Assembly: GCA_017935825.1 (NCBI GenBank)
Contig: JAGBGW010000143.1
Location: forward strand, 1-17,983
DNA: 17,983 nucleotides
Source: Clostridia bacterium
GTDB taxonomy: Bacteria > Bacillota > Clostridia > Christensenellales > Maliibacteriaceae
Reading direction: 5' to 3'
The notes under the pieces are model-generated. The model was not told where the DNA came from. It was given only the letters and a program-made list of their open reading frames with translations, and did no database searches. Shown piece after piece: positions 13,987 through 17,983 of this stretch (position 1 is its first letter; each line of letters starts with the position of its first letter). A program made the position numbers and the translations under genes.

Positions 13987-14015
13987 AGTATAAAACAAAA
14001 GCCATATGGCATCAA
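13987..14015 (-). promoter_or_regulatory. Promoter of the acidic-tail membrane protein gene
   Basis: On the minus strand TTGATG (complement of 14010-14015) and TATACT (complement of 13987-13992) are spaced by 17 bases. The -35 lies only six bases from the -35 of the divergent sigma-factor promoter. Confidence 0.6.
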
Positions 14016-14021
14016 GGAAAT

Positions 14022-14050
14022 TTGACGTATGGGCTCGAAATTGTTACACT
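14022..14050 (+). promoter_or_regulatory. Promoter of the ECF sigma operon
   Basis: TTGACG (14022-14027), 17 bases, TACACT (14045-14050). It looks like a housekeeping sigma-A promoter. I do not see a clear GAAC-type ECF autoregulatory promoter in the gap. Confidence 0.55.
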
Positions 14051-14122
14051 ACCATAGGACAGGTTGTTGTCTTGTAATGAATTTGCCGCATGTGCGGTAT
14101 TTAGGATATGGAGGTGCATTCT

Positions 14123-14611
14123 ATGCATCAGCTTTTACAATCGCCTGCGCTGGATGCGGATGGCGTGCTGCGGCGGCACGCAGCCACGGTTTATCGCCTG
14201 GCGTATGCCCGCTGCCGCCGTACGGAGGATGCGGAAGATATTTTTCAGGAAGTTTTTCTGCGCTATGTGCGTTCCGCTCCCAATTTCCAAAGTGAAGAAC
14301 ACGAAAAAGCCTGGCTGATCCGTGTGACCGTCAACTACATCAAGACCTATTATTCCACTGCCGAAAAGCGCCATACGGTATCGACGGAAAATCTGCCCGA
14401 AGACCGCGCTTATGTGCAGGATGACTTTGAACTGATGCTGCTTGCCCTGCCCGAGGATTATCGTGTGGAAGTGCATCTGTTCTACGGCGAGCGCATGAGC
14501 GTGCGCCAGATCGCCCGTCTGGTGGGCAAAAGTGAAAATGCAGTGCGTGTACGTCTGACCCGTGCGCGCCAGATGCTCCGAAAAAGTTTGCAGGGAGGTG
14601 ATCAGGCATGA
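14123..14611 (+). CDS. ECF (sigma-70 family) RNA polymerase sigma factor
   Basis: The 162-residue protein is a small ECF sigma factor that redirects RNA polymerase to a regulon. Region sigma-2 spans about 15-80, with TEDAEDIFQEVFLR (35-48) and NYIKTYY. Region sigma-4 spans about 106-153, with LPEDYRVEVHLFYGERMSV, then the helix-turn-helix IARLVGKSENAVRVRLTRAR. The ATG at 14123 is chosen because GGAGGTG (14110-14116) precedes it by six bases. The upstream in-frame ATG at 14108 overlaps that site and lacks its own. The stop codon overlaps the start of the next gene (ATGA, 14608-14611), the usual coupling of an ECF sigma factor with its anti-sigma partner. Confidence 0.92.
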   Translation: MHQLLQSPALDADGVLRRHAATVYRLAYARCRRTEDAEDIFQEVFLRYVRSAPNFQSEEHEKAWLIRVTVNYIKTYYSTAEKRHTVSTENLPEDRAYVQDDFELMLLALPEDYRVEVHLFYGERMSVRQIARLVGKSENAVRVRLTRARQMLRKSLQGGDQA

Positions 14612-15300
14612 GAAGTGTGGAACAGGAATATAAACGTCTCAATGAAAGCGTAATGCCTTCGGATGAACTGATCGCCCGCACGCGTGCCCTGATGCAGGCG
14701 GAACTTTCTCAGGAAAAAGTGCAGTCCCGTGCCAAAAAGCGCCTGATCAAAAAGGCAGCAAGCTACGTGGCAGTGGCAGCGGCAAGTGCGCTGATCTGCG
14801 TGGGTGTGATGACCACACTGCCCCGTGCAAAGAGTGAAGCTGAAGCAAATGATGCTGCCGCACCTATGGAAAGCATTGTGGAGGAAGAAGTCTTCGAAGA
14901 AGCCGTTATGCAGGATGCTTCGGTGGAGGAATCCCTCACAGCCGACCGAGCGGACAACGAGATGGGTCAAGCCAATGGCGAGGCAATGGAGTATGCGGAT
15001 ATCTTTGTGTATGTTGTGGATAACGGCGAAGTGGAACCTGTGAGCGTGGAACAGGTGGAATGCTCCATCGACGCGGTCATTGCAGCATGGGCACAGCAAA
15101 ACGGCCTGCAGGATGTGGTCGTGCAGAGTGTGGATGTGCAGGATTCCGGCGCCTCTTTGGGTGTGCATATTGATTTTGCAAAAGGCTTTGATGAAAAACT
15201 GGATGCGGATGGACTGATTCTTGCTTCGCTTTCCATGACACTTGGTGATTATCTTAATGCAGACGGCGTGATTCTCACCTGTGATGGCATGCCGCTTTGA
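14608..15300 (+). CDS. Probable anti-sigma factor with one membrane helix and a GerMN-like outer domain
   Basis: This 230-residue protein is translated by overlap with the sigma gene, which is the main reason to call it the anti-sigma factor. Residues 1-48 form a basic, helical cytoplasmic part (sigma-binding by position), 49-69 a hydrophobic helix, and 75-125 a strongly acidic linker. The outer part (about 133-230) reads like a GerMN domain: SLGVHIDFAKGF, then LSMTLGDYLNADGVILTCDG, matching the family pattern of 'v-vDFs' and 'l-x-TL-x-[ED]-x-x-x-x-x-V-x-[IF]-x-[VC]-DG'. It lacks the HxxxCxxC zinc motif of ZAS anti-sigma factors. The trigger it senses is unknown. GerMN assignment is moderate confidence. 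Confidence 0.72.
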   Translation: MRSVEQEYKRLNESVMPSDELIARTRALMQAELSQEKVQSRAKKRLIKKAASYVAVAAASALICVGVMTTLPRAKSEAEANDAAAPMESIVEEEVFEEAVMQDASVEESLTADRADNEMGQANGEAMEYADIFVYVVDNGEVEPVSVEQVECSIDAVIAAWAQQNGLQDVVVQSVDVQDSGASLGVHIDFAKGFDEKLDADGLILASLSMTLGDYLNADGVILTCDGMPL

Positions 15301-15321
15301 TGCAAGGAGGAAAAAACGCGT

Positions 15322-15726
15322 ATGGCTTGGATCGATAAAGTGAACAATGTTCTGCGTGACGTGGGAGAACTTGCCGATGATGGCATTAACCGTGTCAAAA
15401 ATGGTGTGACGGCCAAGCAGGAACAGACAAAGATCGATGCGCTGTATCGCCGCGCGGGACAGCTGCTGTTTGATGAATATGAAAAGACGGGGCACTGTGA
15501 CGAACGCCTGCGAAGCATTTTCATCGACATTCAGCGCCATCAGGAGATTTTGGCAGGATTGAATCCGCAGCAGAATACGACGGCGCAGGATGTGCATTGT
15601 ACCAGAGTGTATGGTCAAAGTGACCCTGCTCAGGGTGTGGGAAGAACGCGCCCTTGTCCTGTGTGCGGCACATTGTGTATTGATTCTGCCGCTTACTGCA
15701 CGCAGTGCGGCAACAGTTTACAATGA
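15322..15726 (+). CDS. Small protein with C-terminal zinc ribbon
   Basis: The 134-residue protein begins with a helical, amphipathic region (about 1-80: VNNVLRDVGELADDGINRV onward). A polar linker follows, then a four-cysteine zinc ribbon: CPVCG (Cys112, Cys115) and CTQCG (Cys126, Cys129), ten residues apart. No membrane helix is present. The ATG follows AAGGAGG (15304-15310) by 11 bases, and the gene starts 21 bases after the anti-sigma stop; it is followed by a terminator, so it closes the sigma operon. The function is unknown. Similar helical plus zinc-ribbon proteins are common in Clostridia and often uncharacterised. Confidence 0.8.
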   Translation: MAWIDKVNNVLRDVGELADDGINRVKNGVTAKQEQTKIDALYRRAGQLLFDEYEKTGHCDERLRSIFIDIQRHQEILAGLNPQQNTTAQDVHCTRVYGQSDPAQGVGRTRPCPVCGTLCIDSAAYCTQCGNSLQ

Positions 15727-15729
15727 AGC

Positions 15730-15767
15730 AAAAGGTGTTTTCTGTATGATGCAGAAAACACCTTTTT
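15730..15767 (+). terminator. Terminator of the ECF sigma operon
   Basis: AAAAGGTGTTTTCTG (15730-15744) pairs with CAGAAAACACCTTTT (15752-15766), a perfect 15-base stem around a seven-base loop, ending in a T run. Confidence 0.92.
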
Positions 15768-15785
15768 GACTGGAATATTCACAAA

Positions 15786-15811
15786 TGCATAAAATGCGCT
15801 GCTTTTATGCA
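15786..15811. promoter_or_regulatory. Inverted repeat upstream of the amino acid importer operon
   Basis: TGCATAAAA (15786-15794) and TTTTATGCA (15803-15811) are perfect inverted arms eight bases apart. They abut a TATAAT at 15812-15817 that has no good -35. The repeat may be an operator for the importer genes. The regulator is unknown. Confidence 0.4.
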
Positions 15812-15830
15812 TATAATAGAAAGAAAATTT

Positions 15831-15857
15831 TTGCAAGCTTCGGTGCAAGTCTTGCAA
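15831..15857. promoter_or_regulatory. TTGCAAG inverted repeat overlapping the -35 box
   Basis: TTGCAAG (15831-15837) and CTTGCAA (15851-15857) are inverted copies 13 bases apart, with a third TGCAAG between them. The right arm contains the proposed -35 box TTGCAA. A repressor bound here would block the promoter. Confidence 0.4.
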
Positions 15858-15880
15858 TTTGCTATGTCCTGCGGTACAAT
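15852..15880 (+). promoter_or_regulatory. Candidate promoter of the amino acid importer operon
   Basis: TTGCAA (15852-15857), 17 bases, TACAAT (15875-15880). The start would be near 15887, giving a leader of about 52 bases containing a small GGCAA/TTGCC hairpin. Confidence 0.5.
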
Positions 15881-15938
15881 ATCTCAACGTGGCAAGGAAT
15901 TTGCCATGCAAAAAAATACACATATGGAGTATGAGACA

Positions 15939-16694
15939 ATGAAAAAGTACACTGTTATCGCTCTGCTGCTTTGCCTTTGCATGCTGTTTGTCGGCTGTGG
16001 CAAAAAGGGCGCAGACATCGATACCCTGATCATGGCTACCAACGCTGAGTTCCCCCCTTACGAGTATCATGAGGGCGACGACATCGTCGGTATCGACGCA
16101 GAAATCGGCGCAGAGATCGCTGAGCGTCTTGGCATGGACTTCCAGATCGAGGATATGGCATTTGATTCCATCATCCCCGCAGTGCAGAGCGGCAAGGCTC
16201 ATGTTGGTCTTGCAGGCATGACTGTCACCGAGGATCGTCTTGAGTCCGTCAACTTTACCACTCCCTACGCTACCGGCGTTCAGGTCGTTATCGTCACCGA
16301 GGATTCCGCAATCGCATCCGTTGACGATCTGTTCGAGGGCGGCTACACCATCGGCGTACAGACCAGCACCACCGGCGACCTGTACTGCACCTGGGATCTG
16401 GAAGATGAAGGCCTTGCAACCGTCGAGCGCTACAACAAGGGCGCAGACGCGATCCAGGCTCTTCTTTCCGGCAAGATCGACTGTGTTGTTATCGACAACG
16501 AGCCCGCTAAGGCATTTGTCGAGGCAAACGAAGGCCTTGTGATCCTTGACACCGAGTACGCTGTTGAAGAGTACGCAATCGCAATGAGCAAGGACGATGA
16601 GGAGCTCTACGAGCTGGTCAACGCAACTCTTGAAGAGATGATCGCTGACGGTACTGTTGCAGAGATTGTAGGCCGCTACATCTCCGCTGAATAA
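15939..16694 (+). CDS. Polar amino acid ABC transporter substrate-binding lipoprotein
   Basis: The 251-residue protein is the extracellular binding component of an amino acid importer (SBP family 3). MKKYTVIALLLCLCMLFVGC is a lipoprotein signal peptide, with Cys20 the lipidated residue. The mature part has the family hallmarks: ATNAEFPPYEYHE (ligand-site strand), VGIDAEIGAEIAERLG, AVQSGKAHVGLAGMTVTEDR, VNFTTPYATGVQ, and a hinge followed by VQTSTTGDLY. The start at 15939 follows GGAG (15926-15929) by nine bases; upstream in-frame ATGs would bury the signal peptide. The ligand (for example glutamine, arginine or cystine) cannot be decided by eye. Codon bias suggests high expression, consistent with a binding protein needed in excess. 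Confidence 0.93.
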   Translation: MKKYTVIALLLCLCMLFVGCGKKGADIDTLIMATNAEFPPYEYHEGDDIVGIDAEIGAEIAERLGMDFQIEDMAFDSIIPAVQSGKAHVGLAGMTVTEDRLESVNFTTPYATGVQVVIVTEDSAIASVDDLFEGGYTIGVQTSTTGDLYCTWDLEDEGLATVERYNKGADAIQALLSGKIDCVVIDNEPAKAFVEANEGLVILDTEYAVEEYAIAMSKDDEELYELVNATLEEMIADGTVAEIVGRYISAE

Positions 16695-16708
16695 TTTTCG
16701 ATTATGAA

Positions 16709-16748
16709 ACACAGGGACGGCACGGCAATCCGCTGTCCCTGCGTTTTT
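16709..16748 (+). terminator. Internal terminator between binding protein and permease
   Basis: A stem of 13 pairs with one mismatch (ACACAGGGACGGC at 16709-16721 with GCTGTCCCTGCGT at 16731-16743) is followed by TTTTTAT. It likely gives partial termination, so the binding protein is made in excess over the permease and ATPase. Confidence 0.75.
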
Positions 16749-16787
16749 ATATCAGCTCCAAAATCCTGCTGACAGGAGGTCATGACA

Positions 16788-17516
16788 TTGGCAGAGTGGA
16801 TTGAAAGAATCAAATCCCAGTTTGTACTGAACTTTATCGATGAAAACCGCTGGATGCTTTTGGTAGACGGCTTGAAGGTCACCTTGACGGTCACGTTCTT
16901 TGCACTGATGATCGGTATCGTCATCGGCGTTGTCATCGCTGCAGTACGTTCCACCTACGACACCAACTATTCGCGCATGCACAACCGTGCAGCAAAGCTG
17001 GTCTTGAACATCTTCGACAAGATCTGCCGCGTATATATCACCGTCATTCGCGGTACGCCCGTGGTTGTACAGCTGTTGATTCTGTACTTCGTCGTATTCG
17101 TCTCTTCCAACAATAAGATCATGGTTGCTGCCATTTCCTTCGGCATCAACTCCGGTGCTTACGTTGCAGAGATCGTCCGCGGCGGTATCATGTCCATCGA
17201 CCCCGGTCAGATGGAAGCAGGTCGTTCCCTTGGCTTCAACTACCTGCAGACCATGTGGTACATCATCATTCCCCAGACCGTGAAAAACGTTCTGCCTGCA
17301 CTGGGCAACGAATTCATCGTGCTGATCAAGGAGACCTCCATCTCCGGCTACATCGCACTGCAGGATCTGACCAAGGCAGGCGACATCATCCGCGGCCGCA
17401 CCTACAGCGCATTTATGCCCCTGTTTGCAGTTGCACTGATTTACCTTGCACTGGTTATGATCTTCTCCGCACTGGTCAACCGTCTTGAAAGGAGATTGCG
17501 TCAAAATGAGCGCTGA
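16788..17516 (+). CDS. Amino acid ABC transporter permease (HisM/GlnP type)
   Basis: This membrane subunit of the polar amino acid importer forms the channel with a partner copy and docks to the ATPase. Several hydrophobic helices are visible. The permease signature ('EAA' loop) reads EAGRSLGFNYLQTMWYIIIP, where it contacts the ATPase; VIRGTPVVVQLLILYF is the other family hallmark. The start chosen is TTG at 16788, because AGGAGGT (16774-16780) is then about eight bases upstream. The ATG at 16782 leaves a single base and is too close. This gives 242 residues; 244 if the ATG were used. Its end overlaps the ATPase start by 11 bases. Confidence 0.9.
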   Translation: MAEWIERIKSQFVLNFIDENRWMLLVDGLKVTLTVTFFALMIGIVIGVVIAAVRSTYDTNYSRMHNRAAKLVLNIFDKICRVYITVIRGTPVVVQLLILYFVVFVSSNNKIMVAAISFGINSGAYVAEIVRGGIMSIDPGQMEAGRSLGFNYLQTMWYIIIPQTVKNVLPALGNEFIVLIKETSISGYIALQDLTKAGDIIRGRTYSAFMPLFAVALIYLALVMIFSALVNRLERRLRQNER

Positions 17517-17983
17517 TGTCATTGTAAAAGTTACCGATCTTCAAAAACGGTTCCCCAACGGCCTGCTGGCACTGGATGGCGTGAACACCGAGATCAAAAA
17601 GAACGATGTAGTCGTGGTCATCGGTCCTTCCGGCAGCGGTAAGTCCACCTTCCTTCGCTGTCTGAACCTTTTGGAAATGCCCACCGGCGGCACCATCGAG
17701 GTAAACGGCGTGGACATCACTGACCCCAAAAACGACATCAACATCCATCGCCAGAAGATGGGTATGGTGTTCCAGCAGTTCAACCTGTTCCCCCACAAGA
17801 CCGTGCTTGACAATATGACGCTTGCTCCCATCAAGCTTTTGAAAAAAAGCAAGGCTGAAGCGGAAGCACAGGCGATGGCACTTCTTGAACGTGTCGGTCT
17901 TGCAGACCGCGCAGATGCCTATCCTTCCCAGCTTTCCGGCGGTCAGAAGCAGCGTATCGCCATCGTGCGTGCACTTTGCATGC
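17506..17983 (+). CDS. Amino acid ABC transporter ATP-binding protein (cut by window end)
   Basis: The reading frame is open from the ATG to the window end, giving 159 codons of an expected 240 or so. It shows Walker A GPSGSGKST (40-48), the Q-loop FQQFNLFPH (89-97) with Gln90, and the ABC signature LSGGQKQR (143-150). The stretch after Walker A (LRCLNLLE) and the FNLFPH element are typical of the GlnQ/HisP polar amino acid group. AAAGGAG (17488-17494) lies 11 bases upstream inside the permease gene, and the genes overlap by 11 bases. Walker B, D-loop and H-loop lie beyond the window. Confidence 0.93.
   Translation, partial: MSADVIVKVTDLQKRFPNGLLALDGVNTEIKKNDVVVVIGPSGSGKSTFLRCLNLLEMPTGGTIEVNGVDITDPKNDINIHRQKMGMVFQQFNLFPHKTVLDNMTLAPIKLLKKSKAEAEAQAMALLERVGLADRADAYPSQLSGGQKQRIAIVRALCM

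Noticed and set aside
15807..15938. Upstream in-frame ATGs for the substrate-binding protein
   Set aside because: They would place some 40 residues before the signal peptide, and they lie within or before the proposed promoter. The ATG at 15939 has a well-spaced ribosome binding site and gives a clean lipoprotein signal.

Overview
The window looks like chromosomal DNA of a low-abundance-type, moderately GC-rich member of the Firmicutes, most likely class Clostridia. The evidence is strong AGGAGG-type ribosome binding sites, sigma-A-type promoters, intrinsic terminators with long U tracts, a GerMN-like anti-sigma protein and a YibE/F protein. I cannot name a genus. No rRNA, tRNA, CRISPR array, insertion sequence or prophage gene is visible.

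Layout. (1) 1-226: the 3' tip of a plus-strand gene, a bidirectional terminator, and a short repeat-derived spacer. (2) 224-5638, minus strand: two operons. The upstream one encodes a membrane-anchored protein with a CHAT/caspase-like (clan CD) fold signature, then a YibE/F membrane protein. The downstream one encodes an EstA-like esterase, then a CocE/NonD hydrolase. The CocE gene carries an in-frame TAG about 49 codons before the end of its conserved fold, and the rest of the frame is still intact. (3) 5763-8112, plus: a TIM-barrel sugar phosphate isomerase/epimerase and a DUF1015 protein. (4) 8113-11388, plus: aspartate kinase and an AEC-family permease, separated and flanked by hairpin-rich repeat DNA. 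(5) 11389-13938: RarA on the plus strand, converging on an uncharacterised membrane protein on the minus strand across a shared terminator. (6) 14022-15726, plus: ECF sigma factor, coupled anti-sigma-like membrane protein, zinc-ribbon protein. (7) 15852-end, plus: polar amino acid ABC importer (lipoprotein, permease, ATPase cut by the window end).

The most notable unexplained structure lies between genes. Three related composite elements (79-183, 8131-8248, 9941-10054) each follow a gene end. Each has an AGTTATGAGTTTAGAGTT-like leader, a perfect hairpin with a TTC loop, and a GTAGGGGCG hairpin. Arm sequences differ between copies, but pairing is largely kept. Further hairpins of the same kind sit at 8297-8424 and 10080-10116, and a run of unrelated hairpins fills 11171-11333.

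The other leads are the interrupted CocE gene (no gene end in the window uses TAG), the CHAT-like/YibE-F pair, and the sigma/GerMN-like operon. Most genes otherwise belong to well-known families.
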